A DNA stretch of 64,000 bases from MWBF01 sp040772005 (GTDB lineage Bacteria > Chloroflexota > Anaerolineae > CG2-30-64-16), in NCBI GenBank assembly GCA_040772005.1, contig JAXGYZ010000004.1, positions 1-64,000 on the forward strand, written 5' to 3'. Position numbers and translations under genes: made by a program. The stretch's first letter is position 1. Each line of letters begins with the position of its first letter. Shown piece after piece: positions 16,694-23,476 of the stretch. Under the pieces are notes generated by a model that made no database searches, was not told the origin of the DNA, and saw only the letters and a program-made list of their open reading frames with translations.

Positions 16694-17742
16694 AATACGT
16701 AAACGCGCTCTTAGTGCTGGCGCCCGTGGCTATCATCGGTCGCTTCATCGGCATGTCGCCCACGCTCTTATTCATCCTGTCGGCGCTGGCCGTGATCCCG
16801 ACCGCCGGCATCCTCGGCCACGCGACCGAGGAAATTGCCGCGCACACCGGCCCGCGGGTCGGCGGCCTGCTCAACGCCACCCTGGGCAACGCGGCAGAGC
16901 TCATCATCACGCTCTTCGCCATCCGCGCGGGGCTGATGGAGCTGGTCAAGGCCTCCATCACCGGCTCCATCATCGGCAACCTTCTGCTGGTCATGGGCCT
17001 GAGCGTGCTCGTCGGCGGATTGAAGAACGGCGTGCAGCGGTTTGACCGCACCCATGCCGGCGTCAACGCGACCCAACTACTGCTGGCCGTGTTTGCGCTG
17101 GTCATTCCGTCGCTCTTCTTTTTCGCGCACACCGAGACCTATGGTCCGGTCGAGTATCTCAGCATCGGCACGGCCATCGCGATGCTGCTCGTCTATGCGC
17201 TGGGGCTGCTGTTTGCCTTCCGCTACACCAGCCCGGAGCCGGAGCTCGGCCAGGCCGTCGAGGAGGCGCATCACGGCGGCTGGAGCGTGCGCAAGTCCGT
17301 GGCCTACCTGCTCGGCTCCACCGTCCTGATCGCCATCCTGTCCGAGATTCTCGTCGGCTCGGTCGAGCACACCGTGTCCGCCTGGGGCATCTCCGAGTTC
17401 TTCATCGGCATCATCGTGGTGCCCCTGGTCGGCAACGTCGCGGAACACGCGGTTGCGGTGCAGACCGCGCTCAAGAACAAGATGGAACTCAGCATGGCCG
17501 TATCCATCGGGTCGAGCCTGCAAATCGCTCTGTTCGTCGCGCCGGTGCTGGTCTTCATCAGCCTGCTGATGGGCAACCGGCTGACCCTGGTGTTCAACCA
17601 GTTCGAGATCATCGCACTCTTCTCCGGCATCATGGTCGCGGCGCTCATCTCGCAGGACGGCGAGACGAACTGGCTGGAAGGCGCGCAGTTGCTCGGCCTG
17701 TACCTGATCCTGGCGCTGGCCTTCTTCTTCCTGCGCGTGTGA
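16690..17742 (+). CDS. Calcium/proton antiporter (CaCA superfamily)
   Basis: The 350-residue inner-membrane protein has about eleven helices in two related halves. Each half carries an alpha-repeat: GHATEEIAAHTGPRVGGLLNATLGNAAELI in the first (paraphrased, Glu and Asn conserved) and GNVAEHAVAVQTALKNKMELSM in the second. These resemble CAX/ChaA exchangers that export Ca2+ against protons. The start overlaps the lipid-kinase stop codon; a 20-codon extension upstream lies entirely inside that gene and was rejected. Confidence 0.92.
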   Translation: MKYVNALLVLAPVAIIGRFIGMSPTLLFILSALAVIPTAGILGHATEEIAAHTGPRVGGLLNATLGNAAELIITLFAIRAGLMELVKASITGSIIGNLLLVMGLSVLVGGLKNGVQRFDRTHAGVNATQLLLAVFALVIPSLFFFAHTETYGPVEYLSIGTAIAMLLVYALGLLFAFRYTSPEPELGQAVEEAHHGGWSVRKSVAYLLGSTVLIAILSEILVGSVEHTVSAWGISEFFIGIIVVPLVGNVAEHAVAVQTALKNKMELSMAVSIGSSLQIALFVAPVLVFISLLMGNRLTLVFNQFEIIALFSGIMVAALISQDGETNWLEGAQLLGLYLILALAFFFLRV

Positions 17743-17753
17743 TGGTGTTGCCA

Positions 17754-18959
17754 ATGCCCGCCCAAAACATCTACTCGGTCGGTGAGATCACCGCCTACCT
17801 GAAGGCCCGGTTTGCCGAGGACGCGCTGCTGTCGGATGTCTGGCTGTCGGGCGAGGTGTCCAACTTCAAGCAGCACACCTCCGGCCACTGCTATTTCACC
17901 CTGAAAGACACCAACGCATCCATCAAGGCCGTCATCTGGCGCACCACTGCCTACCGGCTCGCGCTGCCGCGCGACGGCGACGCGGTCACCGCGCACGGCT
18001 ACATCAGCGTCTACGAGGCGCTGGGCGTCTACCAGCTCTACGTGGACGACATCCGCGCGGCGGGCGCAGGCCAGTTGTGGCTGGAGTTCGAGCGGCTGCG
18101 CGGTCGGCTGGAGGCCGAGGGCCTGTTCAGCGTGGAGCGCAAGCGGCCGCTGACCGCCCGGCCCGAGCGCCTGGGCATCGTGACCTCCGCGACCGGCGCG
18201 GCCCTGCGCGACATCCTCCGCACGCTGGCCTCGCGCTATCCGCTGGTCGATGTGCTCCTGGCCCCCGCGGTCGTCCAGGGCGAGCAGGGCCCGCCGACCA
18301 TCGTCGCAGCCATCGAGCTGCTCAACCGCTGGTCGGTCGAGCGTGAGCCGCTGGATGCCATCCTGTTGGCGCGCGGGGGCGGCTCCATCGAGGAGTTGTG
18401 GGCCTTCAACGATGAGCGGGTGGCGCGGGCCATCGTCGCATCGGCTGTGCCGGTGGTCACCGGCGTCGGCCACGAGACGGACTTCACCATTGCCGACTTC
18501 GCCGCAGACCAGCGCGCGGCCACGCCGACCGCGGCCGCGACCCTTGCCACGCCGGATGGCCGCGAGGTGGCCGCGAGCGTGGCCGCGCTCCAGTTCGCCG
18601 CGGCGCAGCAGCTCAGCCAACAGCTCACTGCGGCACGGCAAAGCCTGGGGTATCTGGCCCACCGGGTGCAGCGGGCCGCGCCCGACCGCCGCCTGGCCGA
18701 CTATCGCCAGCGGGTGGACGACCTGGCGCGCCGCGCCGCGCTCGGCATGACAAGTTGCATCTTCAACCGGCGGCAGCGCCTCCACGGCCTGCGGCTCCAG
18801 ATGGCCGCGCTCGACGTCGGCCGCGTGCTGTCCCGCGGCTATGCCATCATCACCCGGCCTGACGGCGCCGTCATCACCTCCGTCAACCAGGTCAGCACGG
18901 GCGACGCCATCCGCGCGCGGCTGGCCGATGGAACTTTCGACGCCACCGTGACATCATAG
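17754..18959 (+). CDS. xseA: Exodeoxyribonuclease VII large subunit
   Basis: XseA is the catalytic subunit of exonuclease VII, which degrades single-stranded DNA. The 401-residue protein has an N-terminal OB fold (YSVGEITAYLK, WLSGEVSNFKQHTSGHCYFTLKD). The catalytic domain follows with RLGIVTSATGAALRDIL, ILARGGGSIEELWAFNDE and GVGHETDFTIADFAADQRAATPTAAA. A coiled-coil region then a C-terminal SRGYAII strand complete it. Start codons at 17739 (GTG, overlapping the previous stop) and 17754 (ATG) are both possible; the latter fits the family better. Confidence 0.95.
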   Translation: MPAQNIYSVGEITAYLKARFAEDALLSDVWLSGEVSNFKQHTSGHCYFTLKDTNASIKAVIWRTTAYRLALPRDGDAVTAHGYISVYEALGVYQLYVDDIRAAGAGQLWLEFERLRGRLEAEGLFSVERKRPLTARPERLGIVTSATGAALRDILRTLASRYPLVDVLLAPAVVQGEQGPPTIVAAIELLNRWSVEREPLDAILLARGGGSIEELWAFNDERVARAIVASAVPVVTGVGHETDFTIADFAADQRAATPTAAATLATPDGREVAASVAALQFAAAQQLSQQLTAARQSLGYLAHRVQRAAPDRRLADYRQRVDDLARRAALGMTSCIFNRRQRLHGLRLQMAALDVGRVLSRGYAIITRPDGAVITSVNQVSTGDAIRARLADGTFDATVTS

Positions 18960-18962
18960 GAT

Positions 18963-19112
18963 GGGTTGAAGGTTTGCAGGTTGCAGGTGGCAAGTTGCGG
19001 GTTTGCCTGGACAGGATTGACAGGATTGACAGGACAAGAAGCTACAGGTTTGCAGGTTGCTGGCCGAAGGCCATCGAGCACAAACCTGCAACCTGAGAAC
19101 TTGCAACCTGGA
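18963..19112. repeat. Inverted GGTTGCA heptamer array with a 9-nt repeat core
   Basis: The gap between xseA and xseB has GGTTGCA/GGTTGAA units on the left (18963-19003) and complementary AACCTGC units on the right (19081-19112). Between them lies a tandem 9-mer, ACAGGATTG repeated, near 19010-19035. Confidence 0.8.
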
Positions 19113-19131
19113 ACATCGATGAGAGGAATCA

Positions 19132-19353
19132 ATGACCGAGGAAATGACCTTCGAGCAACTCTACGCCGAATTGGAAGAGACCGTGCGCAAGCTGGAGGCG
19201 GGCAATTGCTCGCTGGCCGAATCCGTCGCGCTGTTCGAGCGCAGCACGCAGCTTGCCGAGCGATGCAACGCGCTGCTGGACCAGGCCGAACTGCGCGTCC
19301 GCCAGGTCACGGAGGGACCGGCCGGCCTGACCGAGCAACCGTTTTCGGGTTGA
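19132..19353 (+). CDS. xseB: Exodeoxyribonuclease VII small subunit
   Basis: The 73-residue helical protein is the XseB partner of XseA. It has the family pattern FEQLYAELEETVRKLEAGNCSLAESVALFERSTQLAERCNALLDQAE (shown by the phrases FEQLYAELEE and LEAGNCSLAESVALFE). It forms the helical bundle that binds the XseA coiled coil. The two genes are separated here by about 170 bases of repeat. Confidence 0.93.
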   Translation: MTEEMTFEQLYAELEETVRKLEAGNCSLAESVALFERSTQLAERCNALLDQAELRVRQVTEGPAGLTEQPFSG

Positions 19354-19394
19354 CGCGCCGGTCGTAAGGAAAATCAGCAAAGTATTGCGGCAGT

Positions 19395-19503
19395 GAGTGA
19401 GCGGAGTTTGCATCCTCAGATGCAAATGGCCCAGGCGCTCAGGCGCGCGGTTCCGTATCTGAGGCCGTATATGAGGCCGCATCTGAGGATGCGGCACTCC
19501 TCC
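19395..19503. repeat. GCATCCTCAGATGC palindromic repeat
   Basis: GCATCCTCAGATGC near the left edge and GCATCTGAGGATGC near the right edge enclose GTATCTGAGG/GTATATGAGG copies. The element resembles the two tandem copies at 36084-36283. It lies between xseB and the sigma-factor gene. Confidence 0.65.
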
Positions 19504-19606
19504 TACCGATTAGCAGAATCAATGGTTAACCTTCATACGACCGGCCTTGTCACATTTGGCCCCTCGGCGGTGTTAAGTAAGTAGAACATCGACCCAGGAC
19601 ACCGCC

Positions 19607-20188
19607 ATGATCGGGATACAAGCTCGGACTTTCACCCAAACCGGAGAGGCCCGCACCGTGGCATCCGATTTCGACGCGCTGTTCCTGGCTCACTACGACG
19701 GGGTTTACCGGCTAGCCTACCGCCTGGCGGGGACGCGCGAGGAAGCGGAAGACCTGGCGCAGGAGGCCTTCCTCCGCCTGCACCGCTCGCCCCACCTGTG
19801 GCAAGCCGCCGCTAACTCCACTATTGAGCACAATGTCCGCGCCTGGCTCTACCGGGTCGTCACCAACCTGGCCTACAACGCCCTGCGCGGGGAGCGCCGC
19901 CGCCGGCAGCGCGAGGACCGGCTGGCCGGCCCGGCTGCCCCGGACACCGACGTCGACATTGCAGACGCGGCGCTCGGCGCCGTCGAGCAGGCCCAGGCCG
20001 CGGCACAGGTGCGCCGCGCATTGGCCGCCCTGAGCGAACGGCAGGTACAGTTGTTGCTGCTGCGCCAGGCCGGGCTCAGCTATCGCGAGCTGGCCGACGC
20101 GTTGGGCATAGCCCCCGGGTCAGTGGGGACGCTGCTGGCCCGTGCCGAGGCTGCGTTCGTTACAGCGTATCGCGCGGCAGATAAGTAG
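19607..20188 (+). CDS. ECF-type RNA polymerase sigma factor
   Basis: The 193-residue protein has region 2 (FLAHYDGVYRLAYRLAGTREEAEDLAQEAFLRLHR, whose DLAQEAFLR phrase is diagnostic) and region 4 (ALSERQVQLLLLRQAGLSYRELADALGIAPGSVGTLLARAE helix-turn-helix phrasing). It directs RNA polymerase to its own regulon. The next gene is a zinc-finger anti-sigma factor. A GTG at 19658 after GGAGAGG is an equally good start and gives the typical short N-terminus. The stop codon lies in a small palindrome (20185-20214). Confidence 0.9.
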   Translation: MIGIQARTFTQTGEARTVASDFDALFLAHYDGVYRLAYRLAGTREEAEDLAQEAFLRLHRSPHLWQAAANSTIEHNVRAWLYRVVTNLAYNALRGERRRRQREDRLAGPAAPDTDVDIADAALGAVEQAQAAAQVRRALAALSERQVQLLLLRQAGLSYRELADALGIAPGSVGTLLARAEAAFVTAYRAADK

Positions 20189-20214
20189 GAGCGGGGCGAT
20201 AAATCGCCCACTAC
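20185..20214. repeat. GTAGGAGCGGGGCG palindrome between sigma and anti-sigma genes
   Basis: GTAGGAGCGGGGCGAT is followed by its inverted partner ATCGCCCACTAC. Its left end includes the sigma-factor stop codon. A related hairpin is at 26668-26698. Confidence 0.7.
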
Positions 20215-20235
20215 GAACCGTTCGGGGGAAGTCTC

Positions 20236-21411
20236 ATGCGTCACGTCAATGACCAATTGCGCGCTTATCTGGATGGCGAGTTGCCGCCTGCGGAAGCGCA
20301 GGCCGTCAGCGGCCATCTGGCCGGATGTCCGGCCTGTGCCGCGGACCTGGCTCACCTGCGCATGCAAACGGAGACCGCTGCGGCATACCTGTCGGATGCC
20401 GGCCCGGCCAGCATGCCCGACGCGCGCGCTGCGCTCGCGCGCTTCCACACACGACCTGGCGTCACCGTCAGAAACCCCGTTTCTGGCAGAAACGGGGTTT
20501 CTCTAGAACAATGGCTTTCAAGGAGCTTCGATATGTTACGTCAACGACTCTTCAGCCCGCGGCTGCGGCCCGTGATGATCGGGCTGACCGCGCTGGTCTG
20601 CCTGGGCCTGCTGTTCACCATCGTGCCGGTGCGCGAAGCCGCGGCGGACTTCCTGGGACTGTTCCGGGTCCGCAAGTTCGCCGTCATCCCCATCAACCCC
20701 GAACAAATCCAGCGACTTGAATCGCTGGCCGAGAACGCGGAGTCGGTGCTCGGTGAACCGGTCGTGACGCGCGAAGAAGGGCCGCGCCAGACCGTCGGCG
20801 ATGCCGGCCAGGCATCCGCGCTGGCCGGTTTCACGGTGCGCACGCCGGCTGCGCCGCCTGATGGCGCGTACTTCTCCGAATTCGTCGTGCAGCACGGCCC
20901 TGCCGTCCACTACGAGGTGCAGCGCACGACCGTGGAGTCCCTGCTGCAAGCCGTAGGGGCATCCACCGCGGGGCTGCCCCCGACGGACCTCATCACGGTC
21001 GACGTCGATCTCGGCCCGGCCGCCATCCTGACCTACCGGACGCCCCGGGGCGAGTTGAACCTCGTCCAGACGCGCAGCCCGGATGTGCAGATTCCGGATG
21101 GCGTGGACCTCGTCGCGTTGAGCGAGACGGGCTTCCAGTTGCTCGGCATCGCGCCGGAGGAAGCGCATCGCCTGGCGACGACCATTGACTGGTCCAGCAC
21201 GCTCGTCATCCCCATGCCGACGGACATCGGGGAGGCGCGCGAGGTCAACATCGACGGCACGACCGGCCTGCTGCTCCAGAGCTTTGGCAATCAGAACCGC
21301 CCGCACTCGAACACCATGCTCCTCTGGGAGCGCGACGGCATTGTCCACGCGCTGAACGCCGAGAGCATGGAAGAAATGATCATCCTGCAGATCGCAGACT
21401 CGCTGCGATAA
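20236..21411 (+). CDS. Zinc-finger anti-sigma factor with extracytoplasmic domain
   Basis: The 391-residue protein begins with an anti-sigma zinc finger (RAYLDGELPPAEAQAVSGHLAGCPACA, with H and CxxC visible). A linker, one membrane helix (near residues 112-135, PVMIGLTALVCLGLLFTIV) and a long external domain follow. It should hold the upstream ECF sigma factor at the membrane until signalled. Residues 79-89 are encoded by a perfect 33-bp palindrome (20470-20502). The C-terminal domain resembles the sensor domains seen in other chloroflexal anti-sigma factors; its ligand is unknown. Confidence 0.85.
   Translation: MRHVNDQLRAYLDGELPPAEAQAVSGHLAGCPACAADLAHLRMQTETAAAYLSDAGPASMPDARAALARFHTRPGVTVRNPVSGRNGVSLEQWLSRSFDMLRQRLFSPRLRPVMIGLTALVCLGLLFTIVPVREAAADFLGLFRVRKFAVIPINPEQIQRLESLAENAESVLGEPVVTREEGPRQTVGDAGQASALAGFTVRTPAAPPDGAYFSEFVVQHGPAVHYEVQRTTVESLLQAVGASTAGLPPTDLITVDVDLGPAAILTYRTPRGELNLVQTRSPDVQIPDGVDLVALSETGFQLLGIAPEEAHRLATTIDWSSTLVIPMPTDIGEAREVNIDGTTGLLLQSFGNQNRPHSNTMLLWERDGIVHALNAESMEEMIILQIADSLR
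20470..20502. repeat. AGAAACCCCGTTTCT palindrome inside the anti-sigma gene
   Basis: The 33-bp sequence has arms AGAAACCCCGTTTCT and AGAAACGGGGTTTCT around GGC. It is exactly 11 codons and in frame, encoding RNPVSGRNGVS. Related copies are intergenic at 33302-33368 and 57882-57932. Confidence 0.85.
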
Positions 21412-21412
21412 C

Positions 21413-21485
21413 GGTTGAAAGTTCAGAGGTTGAAGGTTACAGGTCATACGTAACTTGTAACCTTCAACCTCCTAACCTGTAACCC
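21413..21485. repeat. Inverted heptamer array (GGTTGAA type)
   Basis: The arms are 21413-21444 (GGTTGAA, GGTTACA units) and 21452-21485 (AACCTTC, AACCTGT units), with only about 7 bases between them. It fills the gap between the anti-sigma and ABC ATPase genes. Confidence 0.85.
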
Positions 21486-21486
21486 A

Positions 21487-22428
21487 ATGTTGATATACAC
21501 CACCGCACTCCGCAAACAGTACGGCCCGCTCGTGGCCGTGGACAGCCTCGACCTGCACGTTGCTGCAGGCGAGGTTTTTGGCTTTCTGGGCCCCAACGGC
21601 GCGGGCAAGACGACGACCGTCAAGATGCTGCTCGGCCTGGTCTACCCGACGGGCGGCGAGGCCCGCGTCCTGGACCAGCGGCCCGGCGATCCGGCCGCGA
21701 TGGCGCGCGTCGGCTTCCTGCCCGAACACTTCCGCTTTCCCGCCTGGCTGACGGCCTGGGACTTCCTGGACATGCACGGCAGGCTGTACGGCTTGAGCCG
21801 GGCGGAACGCCGGAAGCGCATCCCGCGACTACTCGAACGCGTTGGCCTGGGCGACCGGATGCGCTCGCGGCTGGGCGAGTTCTCGAAGGGCATGCAGCAG
21901 CGCGCGGGCTTGGCCCAGGCCATCATGAACGACCCCGCGCTCGTGTTCCTGGATGAGCCGACATCCGGGCTGGACCCCGTGGGCCGCCGCGAGGTGCGCG
22001 ACATCATCCACGACCTGCGCGCGCAGGGCGTCACTGTGTTCCTCAACTCCCACTTCCTGAGCGAGGTCGAGGTCACGTGCGACCGCGTCGCCATCGTCAA
22101 GCGGGGCCGGGTCGTGCGCGCAGGTACGCTGGACGAGTTGACCGGCGGCGCGACCGAGGTGGAGATCCGCGCGGGCGGGCTAACCGCGGAGATGATCGCC
22201 GGGCTGGCGCAGTGGGGACGGGTTTTGGATAGCCGCGGGACGCCGGAGAACGGGCAGGGTGATGATATCACGCGCCTCATGCTGACCGTCGACCAGCCGG
22301 ACGCGCTGCCCGCGATTGCCGATTATCTCGTGACGGGCGGCGCGCGGCTCTACGCGCTCGCGCCGCAGCGCCTGCCGCTGGAGGAACTGTTCATGCGCGT
22401 GATGCGCGAAGAGGAGCCCGCGCCATGA
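21487..22428 (+). CDS. ABC-2 type transporter ATP-binding protein
   Basis: The 313-residue ATPase has Walker A GPNGAGKTTT (about residues 35-44), signature motif FSKGMQQRAGLAQAI and Walker B LVFLDEPTSGLDP. An H-loop in NSHFLSEVE follows. The C-terminal extension is typical of exporters that move drugs, lipids or polysaccharides. It overlaps the permease gene by four bases (ATGA), so the two form a complex. The substrate is unknown. Confidence 0.92.
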   Translation: MLIYTTALRKQYGPLVAVDSLDLHVAAGEVFGFLGPNGAGKTTTVKMLLGLVYPTGGEARVLDQRPGDPAAMARVGFLPEHFRFPAWLTAWDFLDMHGRLYGLSRAERRKRIPRLLERVGLGDRMRSRLGEFSKGMQQRAGLAQAIMNDPALVFLDEPTSGLDPVGRREVRDIIHDLRAQGVTVFLNSHFLSEVEVTCDRVAIVKRGRVVRAGTLDELTGGATEVEIRAGGLTAEMIAGLAQWGRVLDSRGTPENGQGDDITRLMLTVDQPDALPAIADYLVTGGARLYALAPQRLPLEELFMRVMREEEPAP

Positions 22429-23261
22429 GTGTCCTGAAGATTGCCCGTATCACTTTGGACGAAGCCCGGATGCGCAAGATCGTCTGGGCCATCGTGCTGC
22501 TCGGCCTGGCGTTCCTGGTTATCTTTGGCGTCGGCTTCTACTTCATGTACCGCGACGTGAGCCGCTTCAACCAGGGGGTGGCGCGCGTGCTGGAGCCGGT
22601 CAACTTCTTCGTGCTGGCGGGGCTTTACGGGGTCAACTTCCTCGTCGTCGTCCTGGCCTTGCTGATGTCGGTGGACACCATCGCTGGCGAGGTTGCGTCG
22701 GGCACGATTCAGACGCTCGTCACGAAACCGCTCCGCCGCTGGGAAGTGGTCGTGGGCAAGTGGCTCGGCCTGGGGCTATTGCTGGCCGCGTTCACCGTCG
22801 TCCTTTCCGGCAGCCTGACTGGGCTCGTCGCCATCATGTCGGGTTACATACCCGCCAACCTGCCCCAGGCCGTCGGCCTGATGGTCTTGGAGGGGCTGGT
22901 CGTGTTGTCGCTGTCGCTGCTCGGCGGGACGCGGCTGCCCGCGCTCGCGAACGGCGTCGTCATCTTCATGTTCTACGGCCTGGCGTTCATCGCGGGCTGG
23001 ATCGAGCAGATCGGCTCGTATCTCCAGAACGAGGCCGCGGTCAACATCGGTATCATCGTCAGCCTGTTCCTGCCCATCGAGGCCATGTGGAAGCGCGCCG
23101 CGTACATCCTCCAGCCGCCCTTCCTGCGCGAGCTGGGCTTCGACGCGTCTCCCTTCGGCGCCGCCAGCGCGCCCAGCCCGCTGATGGTCTGGTATGCCGC
23201 AGGTTATATCATCCTCGTGATGCTGCTTGCCATCCGGTCATTCAACAGACGCGATTTGTAG
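22425..23261 (+). CDS. ABC-2 type transporter permease
   Basis: The 278-residue inner-membrane protein has about six helices, starting after the basic N-terminus ARITLDEARMRKIVW. Large segments (LLMSVDTIAGEVASGTIQTLVTKPLRRWEVVVGKW in short phrases) match the ABC-2 permease family. It pairs with the overlapping ATPase. It is followed by a palindromic tandem repeat and a convergent gene. Confidence 0.88.
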   Translation: MSVLKIARITLDEARMRKIVWAIVLLGLAFLVIFGVGFYFMYRDVSRFNQGVARVLEPVNFFVLAGLYGVNFLVVVLALLMSVDTIAGEVASGTIQTLVTKPLRRWEVVVGKWLGLGLLLAAFTVVLSGSLTGLVAIMSGYIPANLPQAVGLMVLEGLVVLSLSLLGGTRLPALANGVVIFMFYGLAFIAGWIEQIGSYLQNEAAVNIGIIVSLFLPIEAMWKRAAYILQPPFLRELGFDASPFGAASAPSPLMVWYAAGYIILVMLLAIRSFNRRDL

Positions 23262-23271
23262 AGAATAAAAA

Positions 23272-23455
23272 GTAGGACGGGTTGGCAACCCGTCCCACCA
23301 CCTGCCGGCAACAAAGTCGCGACGTAGGACGGGTTGCCAACCCGTCCCACCACCTGCCGGCAACAAAGTCGCGACGTAGGACGGGTTGCCAACCCGTCCC
23401 ACCACCTGCCGCCAACAAAGTCGCGACGTAGGACGGGTTGGCAACCCGTCCTACT
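23272..23455. repeat. 52-bp tandem array of GACGGGTTGSCAACCCGTC palindromes
   Basis: Three full units and a final partial one start at 23272, 23324, 23376 and 23428. Each starts GTAGGACGGGTT, contains the palindrome, then CCCACCACCTGCCGGCAACAAAGTCGCGAC. The last copy ends as a perfect 27-bp palindrome. It lies between convergent genes and could end transcription from both sides. Confidence 0.93.
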
Positions 23456-23476
23456 TTTATGTCTGATAGTCTTGCC

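Noticed and set aside
23272..23455. Possible CRISPR array
   Set aside because: Repeats are tandem with identical, not unique, intervening sequence; 52-bp units contain palindromes and no cas genes are near.
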